Below, one piece after another: positions 26,136 to 33,906 of a stretch of 64,000 bases of DNA (its first letter is position 1; the number at the start of each line of letters is the position of its first letter). The stretch spans positions 3,313,715 through 3,377,714 of the forward strand of contig NZ_KB849239.1 in assembly GCF_000368085.1 (NCBI RefSeq), read 5' to 3'. The DNA is from Acinetobacter nosocomialis NIPH 2119. GTDB lineage: Bacteria; Pseudomonadota; Gammaproteobacteria; Pseudomonadales; Moraxellaceae. Below the pieces are notes generated by a model. That model had not been told where the DNA came from, did no database searches, and worked only from the letters and a program-made list of their open reading frames with translations. A program made the translations under genes and the position numbers.

Positions 26136-27380
26136 TTAATGTGCTTTTGCGTGTTTTGTATAAATTACTAAAAATATTCCCAATAATGACAATACAATGG
26201 TTAAACCAACAATCGCACTCCAGCCGCCGTGTAACCAGAACCAACCACCTGCCGAACCGACAATACTTGAACCCATATAGTAAAACAGTAAGTAGAGCGA
26301 ACTGGCATGGGCTTTAGCTTGTTTACTTTCAGCACCTACAGAACTACTCGTAAGAGAGTGGGTAATAAAGAAACCCGTGGTAATAAAGGCAATCCCAATA
26401 ATAATGCCAAAAAGCGAGCTGAGTAGGGTCATGAGGCTACCCACAATCATGAGCGCAAAGCCGCTCATCATCATGGTTTTTTTACCAAAGCGATCGGCTA
26501 AGCTACCTGCCAACGATGAAGACACCATACCGAAGCTATACGACAAGAAAATAAGACTAATTTGTGTTTGGCTCAGTGAATAAGGTGCACCGCTTAAGCG
26601 GAAGGTCGCATAGTTAAACAGAGTCACAAACACACTGGTGAGCAAGAAACCAATCGCAAACAGGCGTAATAATTTAGTATTGCTTAAATGAGCACGCCAC
26701 ATTTGTATGTGAAAGCCTACATTCAGTCCTTTTTTCTGCACAAAATTACGCGAAGCAGGCAGTAAGTTTAAAAAGGCAATTGAGCAAATAAAACAGATTG
26801 CGCCAAGCAAGCCTAAAGCGGTGCGCCATGAAAAATATTCAACCAAAATACCCATGCCGACACGGCCCATCATGCCACCAAAGGCTGTCCCTGCAATATA
26901 CAACCCCATAGTTTTACCGAGGTGCTCAGGTGCAATTTCTTCGGCAATCCAAGCCATTGTCACTGCGGGTACACCACCAAGCAATAAACCTTCTAACGCA
27001 CGCGTCATCAGCAAACTGTGCCAGTTCAGTGTAAACATCGAGACAATATTTAAAATTGCGGCACACAGCATGGACGTAAAGATTACACCGCGACGGCCAA
27101 TCGCTTGTGAAAAGGCACTCGATAACACAATCGAAATGGCTAAAAAGGCAGTCGTTAATGACAGTGCCAAAGAGCTACTCGCAGGGCTAATCTGGAAACT
27201 TTGGCTAAATGCAGGCAACAGCGGCTGTACACAATAAATGAGAGAGAAACTGGCAAAACCTACGAGGAATAAAGCAAATCCTGCATGTTTATAAGCTTTA
27301 GTCCCTTTGTGAATCCACTCACGGGAAAGAACGGACGTTGCCTCAGTGTTTAAGGTACTGGGTGTAGATGAAGAGTTCAT
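26136..27380 (-). CDS. MFS transporter, YnfM-like
   Basis: Twelve-helix efflux carrier of about 414 residues with motif A (SQAIGRRGVIF in the first half, GSLADRFGKKTMMM in the second). The frame extends to 27458, but the ATG at 27380 starts the hydrophilic tail MNSSSTPS that fits the family; the ribosome site is weak. Divergent from a LysR gene, the same arrangement as ynfM and ynfL in E. coli. Substrate unknown; the downstream cyclotransferase-like gene is 23 bp away and likely co-transcribed. Confidence 0.82.
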   Translation of the reverse strand: MNSSSTPSTLNTEATSVLSREWIHKGTKAYKHAGFALFLVGFASFSLIYCVQPLLPAFSQSFQISPASSSLALSLTTAFLAISIVLSSAFSQAIGRRGVIFTSMLCAAILNIVSMFTLNWHSLLMTRALEGLLLGGVPAVTMAWIAEEIAPEHLGKTMGLYIAGTAFGGMMGRVGMGILVEYFSWRTALGLLGAICFICSIAFLNLLPASRNFVQKKGLNVGFHIQMWRAHLSNTKLLRLFAIGFLLTSVFVTLFNYATFRLSGAPYSLSQTQISLIFLSYSFGMVSSSLAGSLADRFGKKTMMMSGFALMIVGSLMTLLSSLFGIIIGIAFITTGFFITHSLTSSSVGAESKQAKAHASSLYLLFYYMGSSIVGSAGGWFWLHGGWSAIVGLTIVLSLLGIFLVIYTKHAKAH

Positions 27381-27459
27381 ATCATGACCATGACAGAAAA
27401 AAGAGCAGTGCCTAAAGGCATGCTGCATCGAGAAAATTCGATAAATTAAAATTAGCAAT

Positions 27460-27478
27460 TTAGAAGGTATTTTTCTAA
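27460..27478. promoter_or_regulatory. LysR-type inverted repeat in MFS/LysR gap
   Basis: TTAGAA-N7-TTCTAA fits a T-N11-A LysR box and lies centrally in the divergent region, so it can serve both promoters. Confidence 0.6.
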
Positions 27479-27518
27479 TATATTTAACAATAGGTCATGA
27501 TATGTTTTATATATAGCA

Positions 27519-28439
27519 ATGGAACTCAGGCATATACGCTACTTTTTGGCAGTAGCAGAAGAAAAAAACTTTACCAAAGCTGCGCAGCGCTTAAACATGA
27601 GTCAGCCACCTTTAAGCATGCAAATACGGGACTTAGAAGAAGAGCTAGGTGCAGATCTATTTATTCGTTCTCCTCATGGAGTGGAGCTGACCGAAGCTGG
27701 GCTTGCCTTTTTAAATGCAATTCAGCCAGTACAGCAGCGTGTAGAAGATGCAGCAAACCTTGTGAAGCAAGTGGCAAATGGCGAAGTCGGCCAATTACGA
27801 TTAGGTTTTACAGGCACTTCAATGCTGAATCCTTTAATTCCTAAATGCGTTCGCTATTTTCAGCAGCAATATCCTAAAGTGGATTTAAAGCTTGAAGAAG
27901 CCAATACCTTACTGCTCATCGATTTATTACTTGAAGACCGTTTAGATGTCGCAATTATTCGCTCACCACGCAATATTCCAGATAGCCTCATTTTGCAAGA
28001 ATTATTAGCAGAGCCGCTCATTGCTGCTTTACCTTCCGAGTCTTTTAAACTGGACGATTCAACACAAGAAATTGATTTAACCACACTGCGAGAGCTTGAC
28101 TTTATTGTCTCTCCACCTTCAATTAGCGCAGGGCTTTTTGATGCGATAAAACAAGCCTGTCATGAGCGCGGCTTTGAACCTAAAATTGGACAAAATGCCC
28201 CGCAAATTGTGTCAATTTTATCGTTGGTGTCTGCAAACTTAGGAGTATCTTTGGTTCCCGAGTCGACTAAACAATTACAAATACAGGGTGTAGCTTATCG
28301 TTCTTTGAAAGCACCTATCCCTACGGTGGGTTTAGGGCTTGCTTATAAAAAACATGCCCCTTCACAAATGGCGATTAACTTTGCCAGTGTGGTGCAAGTG
28401 GCTTGCCACCACGCCAACGAAATTGATGAAATTGGCTAG
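27519..28439 (+). CDS. LysR family regulator, YnfL/BenM-like
   Basis: 306 residues: helix-turn-helix at about 1-60 (MELRHIRYFLAVAEEKNFTK...) and an effector domain. Close in pattern to the CatM/BenM/YnfL branch. Expected to regulate the divergent MFS gene through the TTAGAA-N7-TTCTAA site. The ATG has no clear ribosome site. Its last 4 bp overlap the end of the convergent EamA gene, leaving no room for an intergenic terminator. Confidence 0.85.
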   Translation: MELRHIRYFLAVAEEKNFTKAAQRLNMSQPPLSMQIRDLEEELGADLFIRSPHGVELTEAGLAFLNAIQPVQQRVEDAANLVKQVANGEVGQLRLGFTGTSMLNPLIPKCVRYFQQQYPKVDLKLEEANTLLLIDLLLEDRLDVAIIRSPRNIPDSLILQELLAEPLIAALPSESFKLDDSTQEIDLTTLRELDFIVSPPSISAGLFDAIKQACHERGFEPKIGQNAPQIVSILSLVSANLGVSLVPESTKQLQIQGVAYRSLKAPIPTVGLGLAYKKHAPSQMAINFASVVQVACHHANEIDEIG

Positions 28440-29323
28440 TTTGATTTCGGTGCTTTATTCATTAAAAAGATGCCTGAAATAATAAAGATTGCGCCATATA
28501 AAAACGATAAAGTCGGCTGTTCATGAATGAAAACCCAAGCCATGAGCGCTGCAAAAATAGGTTCGGAAAGCTCGGTCACTTGCACCTTTGCGGCACTCAT
28601 ATAAGACAACGCTTTGGTGGTGCAGAAAAACCCGAGTATGGTTGGTAGAACAGCTAAACCAATCAAACCTAAAATGATGTCGGTATTAAAGTTTATGCTG
28701 TGTAAATTTATTAAAAACGGAACTGCAAGATAAACGCTACCAAATAGCAATAAATACTTGGTAAGAAACAGCCCACCATTTAGCCTAAATTTTTTAATTA
28801 ATACTGAAAATAAGCCATAGCCAGTGCCGGCAATTGAGGCATTAATCAGCATTAAAAGGCTATTTTCACCTTTCCACGAAATGATGCTAATACCCGCAAC
28901 CGCCAATAATGTTCCAACAAGAGAGTGAATATAGATGCTTTCTTTTAAAATGAACCGACCAAAAAATAGGGCAGAGATGGCAGCCGAAGCCATGAGTACC
29001 ACCACGACATTGGCGGCAGCACCGTGGTTATAGGCAATGGTTTCAAAAAAGAATAAAGAGAAAATCCCTAAAAAAGCACATATGGCAATTTGAGTAAAAA
29101 CACTGAGTTTACTTGGTGTGCTGCTAATGTACGCAATCTTTTGGCTGACAGGTACTTTAAATAAAAAAACACTTAAAAAGAAAAAGGCGATAATGGTTTT
29201 TAAAAAGGCAATGTCTTGTGGGTTTAAACCACTATGCATGAGTAATTTACTAATTACACCAATCGACGCATTTAAAGCCGCTGCACACAGTGCAAATAGG
29301 GTTCCAATAATTAAATTATTCAC
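28436..29323 (-). CDS. EamA/DMT family transporter
   Basis: 295 residues, about ten membrane helices in two EamA repeats, the second ending in LSEPIFAALMAWVFIHEQPTLSFLYGA. Probable metabolite exporter; substrate unknown. Start is GTG at 29323. Tail-to-tail overlap of 4 bp with the LysR gene. Confidence 0.82.
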   Translation of the reverse strand: MNNLIIGTLFALCAAALNASIGVISKLLMHSGLNPQDIAFLKTIIAFFFLSVFLFKVPVSQKIAYISSTPSKLSVFTQIAICAFLGIFSLFFFETIAYNHGAAANVVVVLMASAAISALFFGRFILKESIYIHSLVGTLLAVAGISIISWKGENSLLMLINASIAGTGYGLFSVLIKKFRLNGGLFLTKYLLLFGSVYLAVPFLINLHSINFNTDIILGLIGLAVLPTILGFFCTTKALSYMSAAKVQVTELSEPIFAALMAWVFIHEQPTLSFLYGAIFIISGIFLMNKAPKSN

Positions 29324-29549
29324 TCTTATAATTCTTCCTAAATTTTACATGCAGTCTACATGATTTTTTGGATGAATATTCAATTAAAATAACCAGTTAA
29401 GGTGGAATATTTACAGTAGTTTATTCTGTGTGAATTTAACCAGTTTTATAAAAAACTAAACACTTCTCATAGACTTTTGTTTCAAATAATTGTGATTTAT
29501 AGCGCTAACTCATATTATATAATTAGTTAATTATTAAAGAATTTTAAAA

Positions 29550-30293
29550 ATGATTAAATCGATTATTACAGGTTGCGCGGTTCTTACACTTTCAGCTTTA
29601 GCAGTGACTCATGCTGAGTTTTCTTATGAACAAGAATTACAACAAGGCTGTAATAAAGTGAAGCAATACGCAAGCTTAGGTAAGAAAAACTACGACCAAA
29701 AACAATATAAAAAAGCGCTCGAAAACTTTCATAACCAAGCCTCTTGGACTGCTTTTTGTAAAGCCAATGAAGATGAAACCACAGTTAAATTTACCGACCG
29801 TGATATTGAAGTTGCTAACAATAACGTAGGTTTGGCCTATGCCAAATTGGGTCAGCCACTGTGGGCAAGAGCATGGTTTATGCTCGATGAAAAATCAAAA
29901 TCTAGCCAGTTTAACCTTCAGCAATTGCCTGCACCTAAAACCTCAAATGACTTGTCGGGTGAGTATGTACGTTACTCAGGTTTTGGTGAGTGGGATCACA
30001 TTACGGTAAGTCGTAAGCAGGGCCAGTATGCCATTGGCTATTCGGGTGTTTATATGGGCATAAGAAGTTTAATTTATGGCCCAAATATGGGTGAGTTTGA
30101 CACCAAAATGCCGACCAATGCCAAGCAAACCATTTATAAAGACGAAGACTGCCGTATTCAGCTTGATTTTAAATCTAACGCGAAGTTAGGCAATTACATT
30201 CAAGTTAAACAAAACGAGGGCAACTCGGGCTGTGGCTTTGGACATAACGTTTATGCAGACGGCACTTATTTAAAAGTTGAGTCTGGAAAATAA
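29550..30293 (+). CDS. secreted protein of unknown function
   Basis: 247 residues with a signal peptide (residues 1-22, cleavage after THA). Residues 30-110 form a TPR-like helical stretch (NYDQKQYKKALENFHNQASW; NNVGLAYAKLGQPLWARAWFMLDE). The C-terminal half is probably beta-rich, with four cysteines in the mature chain that could form disulfides in the periplasm. Not recognised. It lies 25 bp before a second small secreted protein gene, with a shared terminator after that, so the two likely form an operon. Confidence 0.65.
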   Translation: MIKSIITGCAVLTLSALAVTHAEFSYEQELQQGCNKVKQYASLGKKNYDQKQYKKALENFHNQASWTAFCKANEDETTVKFTDRDIEVANNNVGLAYAKLGQPLWARAWFMLDEKSKSSQFNLQQLPAPKTSNDLSGEYVRYSGFGEWDHITVSRKQGQYAIGYSGVYMGIRSLIYGPNMGEFDTKMPTNAKQTIYKDEDCRIQLDFKSNAKLGNYIQVKQNEGNSGCGFGHNVYADGTYLKVESGK

Positions 30294-30318
30294 TCTTAAA
30301 AATTATAGGAACTAAATA

Positions 30319-30714
30319 ATGAAAAATATATTTGCACGTTTACTACTTCTTTCGACGGTTATTTTGTCTGCACAGGTGTATGCAGATGTAGCAAATACAT
30401 CATGTAAAGAAGTGAAATTCCAAAAGGCCGATGAAGCGTGGAGTGGGCACTATTATTTACATGGTGTGATGGAAGTCGGTTCGGAACTTTTACTTCAACC
30501 AGATGGCAAGTTTAAATGGATGCTTGCCGTGGGCGCGTTAGACCAATATGCCGAAGGCACATGGTGGAAAAACGGTGACTGTATTGGTTTAAAACCAGAA
30601 GCCAAATTTAAAAAGGATTTAAGTATTTTCCCTGAGAGCCTAACGATTTCGGATAAATCCTTAGATGCAGTCTGGCAGGGCGGACGCCAGCAAGGCACAT
30701 ATAGCAAAGACTAA
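30319..30714 (+). CDS. small secreted protein of unknown function
   Basis: 131 residues with a signal peptide (1-22, VYA cleavage). The mature part looks like a small beta-barrel of lipocalin-like pattern (GHYYLHGVMEVGSELLLQPDGKFKWML...GTWWKNGDCIGLKP) and holds two cysteines. No family recognised. Second gene of the presumed two-gene unit. Confidence 0.62.
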   Translation: MKNIFARLLLLSTVILSAQVYADVANTSCKEVKFQKADEAWSGHYYLHGVMEVGSELLLQPDGKFKWMLAVGALDQYAEGTWWKNGDCIGLKPEAKFKKDLSIFPESLTISDKSLDAVWQGGRQQGTYSKD

Positions 30715-30717
30715 ACT

Positions 30718-30748
30718 AAAAAAGTCCGACACAGAGTCGGACTTTTTT
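30718..30748. terminator. bidirectional terminator
   Basis: AAAAAAGTCCGAC, loop, GTCGGACTTTTTT between the secreted-protein unit and the convergent aldo/keto reductase. Confidence 0.9.
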
Positions 30749-30761
30749 TATAGCTTGTATA

Positions 30762-31763
30762 TTAGTGGTTCACCGCAGCGAGTTGCTGAGCGTTATAGCG
30801 TGCGCCCATGTTTGGGTATCTCGCGATGATCGCTTCAATTTCTGCCAAATCTGCTGCTGTTAAATGAAGGTCTACAGCACCCGCATTTTCTACAAGTCGC
30901 TCAATTTTACGCGTACCCGGAATTGGAATAATGTCGTCACCTTGCGCCAAAATCCAAGCCAAAGCCAGTTGAGCCGCTGTCGCATTTTTGCTTTGGGCAA
31001 ACTCGCTAAATGCTTGCGCCAAGCTTTGGTTATTTTTCCAGTTATCGCCCTGATAACGTGGTAACTGGCGACGGAAATCATTTTCGTCTAGGCTGCCCAC
31101 ATCAAGTGTATTGGTGATTAAACCACGCGAAAGTGGTGAATACGGTACAAGGCTAATGCCTAACTCACGAATGGTTTGCAAATGGGTTTGCTCAAACTCA
31201 CGAGTAAGTAGCGAGTATTCATGTTGAACCGCTGCAATCGGATGAATCGCATGCGCTTTACGAATAGTTTCAGCCGAAGCTTCACTGAGTCCTAAATAAC
31301 GAACTTTACCTTGTTTGACCAAGTCAGCCATTGCGCCAATGGTGTCTTCAACCGGAACATTTGGGTCTATACGGTGTGCATAATACAAATCAATCACGTC
31401 TGTATTTAAGCGTCTTAAGCTGTTTTCGACCGCAACTTTAATCCACTCTGGAGAACCGTCGATATAAGACTCTAAAGAGTTTTGTGGGTTAAGGTTGTCT
31501 TCTTTATAACGAAAGCCAAATTTGGTCGCCAAGAACACTTTGTCGCGGTTTTTTTCTAAAACTTTTGAGAGCAAAACTTCGTTTGCACCGTTGCCGTACA
31601 TGTCGGCAGTGTCCCAAAAGTTAATGCCGAGGTCTAATGCTTTTTCTAGAGTGGCAATGCTTTGTGTGTCGTCTGAGGCACCATAGGCAAAGCTCATTCC
31701 CATGCAACCTAAACCAAGTGCTGATACTTTTTCGCCTGTTTGTCCTAAAGTTCTATATTTCAT
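30762..31763 (-). CDS. aldo/keto reductase
   Basis: NADPH-dependent carbonyl reductase of 333 residues on a TIM barrel. The catalytic tetrad is visible as Asp51, Tyr56 ([11 protein letters not shown]), Lys81 (LATKFGFR) and His130 (LYYAHRID). The C-terminal [17 protein letters not shown] binds the NADP phosphate. The AraC gene upstream in the same direction and the direct repeats at 31831-31865 suggest it is induced by that regulator. Natural substrate unknown. Confidence 0.9.
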   Translation of the reverse strand: MKYRTLGQTGEKVSALGLGCMGMSFAYGASDDTQSIATLEKALDLGINFWDTADMYGNGANEVLLSKVLEKNRDKVFLATKFGFRYKEDNLNPQNSLESYIDGSPEWIKVAVENSLRRLNTDVIDLYYAHRIDPNVPVEDTIGAMADLVKQGKVRYLGLSEASAETIRKAHAIHPIAAVQHEYSLLTREFEQTHLQTIRELGISLVPYSPLSRGLITNTLDVGSLDENDFRRQLPRYQGDNWKNNQSLAQAFSEFAQSKNATAAQLALAWILAQGDDIIPIPGTRKIERLVENAGAVDLHLTAADLAEIEAIIARYPNMGARYNAQQLAAVNH

Positions 31764-31830
31764 TTTTCACACTCTTTTTGCAAAATCACTTGAGTAGAAA
31801 AACTATAAAATGCTTTGGCTCAAACTGACG

Positions 31831-31865
31831 TATAACATTCAAACCAATAATTATAAAATTCAAAC
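31831..31865. promoter_or_regulatory. direct repeats upstream of the aldo/keto reductase
   Basis: TATAACATTCAAAC (31831-31844) and TATAAAATTCAAAC (31852-31865) lie 21 bp apart, two helical turns, as expected for an AraC-family dimer. The second copy, as the 15-mer TTATAAAATTCAAAC, recurs exactly upstream of the AraC gene itself. Confidence 0.75.
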
Positions 31866-31874
31866 AATCTGTTT

Positions 31875-32777
31875 TTAGGCTACACAGTCTTCGCGGAACT
31901 TTTTAGGCGAAAAGCCAGTATTTTTCTTAAAGAAGTTGGTGAAATACGCTGAATATTCAAAGCCTAAGCTATAGGCAATTTCGGAAATATTCCAACTGGT
32001 GTGTTGTAGCAGCGCTTTGGCTTCTTGCGTAATGCGCGAGCTAATATGCTCAGAGGTGGTTTTACCTGTAGTTTCTTTTACAGCGCGGTTTAAATGGTTT
32101 ACATGTACCGACAAGCCATAGGCATAGTCATTTGCAGTTTTGAGTTTAAGCTGAAAATGTGGCGAGTCGATCGGGAACTGGCGCTCTAATAGCTCAAAGA
32201 ACAAATGGCAAATCCGAACCGCAGCATTACTATGTTTTTCAAACTGCTGGGTCGGTTGCATTTTCATGGCTTCATGCACAATCAGGTGCAAATAGTTTCT
32301 TAAAACGTTGTATTTATGAATATAGTCTGAGTTTATTTCATTCATCATCTTTTTGAAAATAAATGAAATTTCCTCAACCTGCTGGTCATTTAAAAAATAC
32401 AGCGGGTCGCCGTCGACTTTAAACAGTGGTGAGTCTTTTAAAAAGCTTTGTCTCGATTCTTGGTTTACAAACTCTTCGGTAAATAGACAAAACCAGCCTG
32501 CCTGTTCGGGCGAATTAATTTCCCATGCATAGGGCACCATTGGGTTTGAAAACAGTAAAGCAGGGCGGTCGACTCGTATCCAGCGGTTGGCATAGTGAAG
32601 TTCGCCTGTGCCTAAAACCAGTGAAATTTTATAATAATCGCGGCGGCTATAAGGCGTGAGGAACGAGCAGGCATCACGTTGGAACACATTAAAATGTCCA
32701 AACGAAGTTGATGGAACCGAGTAGCCGCTATCTTTGGTTAAAGAAAAGCGGCGATAAAAATCATGTATGGTTTCCAT
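31875..32777 (-). CDS. AraC family transcriptional regulator
   Basis: About 300 residues: an N-terminal cupin-like ligand domain and two C-terminal helix-turn-helix motifs (VNHLNRAVKETTGKTTSEHISSRI and WNISEIAYSLGFEYSAYFTNFFKKNTGFSPKKFR). The frame extends to a TTG at 32825, but the ATG at 32777 has an AGG seven bases upstream. It likely activates the downstream aldo/keto reductase and binds its own upstream region through a shared 15-bp motif. Ligand unknown. Confidence 0.87.
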   Translation of the reverse strand: METIHDFYRRFSLTKDSGYSVPSTSFGHFNVFQRDACSFLTPYSRRDYYKISLVLGTGELHYANRWIRVDRPALLFSNPMVPYAWEINSPEQAGWFCLFTEEFVNQESRQSFLKDSPLFKVDGDPLYFLNDQQVEEISFIFKKMMNEINSDYIHKYNVLRNYLHLIVHEAMKMQPTQQFEKHSNAAVRICHLFFELLERQFPIDSPHFQLKLKTANDYAYGLSVHVNHLNRAVKETTGKTTSEHISSRITQEAKALLQHTSWNISEIAYSLGFEYSAYFTNFFKKNTGFSPKKFREDCVA

Positions 32778-32812
32778 GTTTTTGCCTGCATGCGTTATCA
32801 ATTTACTTAAAG

Positions 32813-32827
32813 TTATAAAATTCAAAC
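32813..32827. promoter_or_regulatory. AraC-site copy upstream of the araC-like gene
   Basis: TTATAAAATTCAAAC is identical to 31851-31865 and in the same orientation. It suggests autoregulation. Confidence 0.65.
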
Positions 32828-32963
32828 TTTATTTACTGTAGCTTTTATTTATAGCGTGATCAATCTGTTCATTTAAACAGTTTTGAAAATGAATGATAAA
32901 TTAATAATGAAAGAATGAATCAATAGAAATAAAAATATTTTATAAATTAATAGTATATGAGCA

Positions 32964-32992
32964 TTGACACTTAAAAAATTGATAACTATTCT
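32964..32992 (+). promoter_or_regulatory. sigma70 promoter of structured RNA unit 1
   Basis: TTGACA, 17-bp spacer, TATTCT. The surrounding block ATTGACACTTAAAAA is repeated at 33371-33385 in the second unit. Predicted transcript start about 33000. Confidence 0.75.
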
Positions 32993-33012
32993 TTGTTTGC
33001 AAACGATTTTGC

Positions 33013-33249
33013 GGTAGAACGAAAAGGGGACACTTTCGAGTGTGCTGGTGCTGTACCCAGTCTGCTAACCCCTTATCGATCTGCCACCATTCTATGATAA
33101 AGCGATAAGAGGACACCTTCGGGTGTGCTGGTTCTGTGTGTCCAGTCTGCTAACCTTTTATCGTTCTTTCACCACTCTACGATAGAACGATAAGGGAACA
33201 CCTTCAGGTGTGCTGGTTTCTTTGTTTCCAGTCTGCTAATCCCTTTTCG
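33013..33249 (+). ncRNA. tandem array of three C4-like structured RNA units
   Basis: Three related units: 33013-33085, 33103-33163 and 33188-33249. Each folds as an outer stem enclosing hairpin A (ACACY-TTCR-RGTGT) and hairpin B (CTGG...CCAG), followed by the invariant GTCTGCTAA. Stem bases change together: AAGGGG/CCCCTT, AGG/CCT and GGGA/TCCC in the outer stem; ACACT/AGTGT against ACACC/GGTGT in hairpin A. Hairpin B loops differ in every unit, as expected if each has its own antisense target. A consensus promoter lies just upstream. No protein-coding reading is convincing. The resemblance to phage P1 C4 antisense RNA is my interpretation. Confidence 0.8.
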
Positions 33250-33371
33250 CTCTGTCATCATTTTTATTATTATCATGACATCGTTAAATTTAAGTTGAAG
33301 GTCTTTTTAGCTTAAATATCTAATTGAATAAACAACAATAATTATTTAACTAATTTCTATTCAACCTTACA

Positions 33372-33400
33372 TTGACACTTAAAAACACGCGGATTATCCT
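33372..33400 (+). promoter_or_regulatory. sigma70 promoter of structured RNA unit 2
   Basis: TTGACA, 17-bp spacer, TATCCT, with the same upstream block as the promoter at 32964. Start predicted near 33407. Confidence 0.75.
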
Positions 33401-33402
33401 TT

Positions 33403-33458
33403 GCCTGCTGGCCACATTGCCAGTCGGTTTTAGCAGGCCGTATTTACCCAACGCACAC
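33403..33458 (+). ncRNA. leader hairpin and target-mimic segment
   Basis: Hairpins GCCTGCT/AGCAGGC (33403-33438) and, alternatively, CTGGC/GCCAG (33408-33423). Then TTACCCAA (33444-33451) followed by GCACAC resembles the site before the small ORF (TTACCCAA...GCACAT) and could pair with the downstream antisense unit as an internal decoy. AGTCGGTT (33422-33429) complements AACCGACT at 33722-33729 near the transcript's other end. Confidence 0.5.
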
Positions 33459-33505
33459 GAAAAAGTCTCTCTTTTTTGTGGGCATCCCTACGTGTCCCTC
33501 TCTGC

Positions 33506-33582
33506 GGCGGAACGGGAGGGGGACATCTTCGGATGTGCTGATTTTTGGGTAAATCAGTCTGCTAACCCCTTTTCGTTTCGCC
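33506..33582 (+). ncRNA. C4-like antisense RNA unit 4
   Basis: 77-nt unit with a 17-bp outer stem (33506-33522 with 33566-33582) in which every departure from Watson-Crick is a G-U pair. Hairpin A is ACATC/TTCG/GATGT; hairpin B is CTGA...TCAG, a compensatory change from CTGG/CCAG in the other units. Loop B (33542-33552) pairs over 11 bp with 33622-33632, covering AAGGA of a Shine-Dalgarno; 33533-33538 pairs with 33637-33642, covering the start codon. Both pairings are colinear. A competing hairpin, 33577-33584 with 33605-33612, would break the outer stem. Confidence 0.78.
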
Positions 33583-33640
33583 ACCATAATCATTTAGCAG
33601 TGATGTGGCGAAGCTTCTTAATTACCCAAGGAGTTCGCAC

Positions 33641-33733
33641 ATGCGTACTATTTTATCTCTCTCATTGGCAACCTTTGCCAAAATCTTTACATCTACATCC
33701 CACTGGTCTTTAAAACGGTTTAACCGACTCTAG
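33641..33733 (+). CDS. 30-residue small ORF, putative antisense-RNA target
   Basis: ATG at 33641 preceded by AAGGAG at a 7-nt spacing; stop TAG at 33731. The peptide begins MRTILSLSLATFAKIF and ends with a basic tail (SLKRFNRL), so it has a short hydrophobic segment and a positive C-terminus, the composition of many small toxins or leader peptides. Its ribosome site and start codon are complementary to RNA unit 4 just upstream. Its 3' end can pair with the transcript leader. The layout mirrors c4-icd of phage P1. Translation and function are unproven. Confidence 0.55.
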   Translation: MRTILSLSLATFAKIFTSTSHWSLKRFNRL

Positions 33734-33795
33734 GTTTTAAGCCATAGGTCATTACGACTAAAAAATCATAGCAACAATAAAACCTGAGATAGGCG

Positions 33796-33821
33796 AGCAC
33801 ACCTTTTTTGTGCTGCTTTTG
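33796..33821 (+). terminator. probable terminator of the small-ORF transcript
   Basis: AGCACA, T-rich loop, TGTGCT then GCTTTT, inside a wider AGGCG/CGCCT inverted repeat. Confidence 0.5.
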
Positions 33822-33906
33822 CACGCCTGTATTTAGCGCTCAATTTAAGAGTGACGGCATTTCTATCTCTTTTATTTACAACAAAAAATTATTTTAAGCG
33901 ATATAC

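Noticed and set aside
26821..27237. 138-codon plus-strand frame
   Set aside because: It lies entirely within the MFS transporter gene on the opposite strand; the protein is Pro/Arg-rich shadow sequence.
33013..33249. CRISPR-like array
   Set aside because: The units are regularly spaced, but the repeats are 60-75 nt, internally structured and variable, with no short identical repeats, unique spacers or cas genes.
33372..33713. 113-codon frame on the plus strand
   Set aside because: It starts at the TTG of a promoter -35 box and runs through covarying RNA hairpins in low-quality protein sequence; the RNA explanation is stronger.
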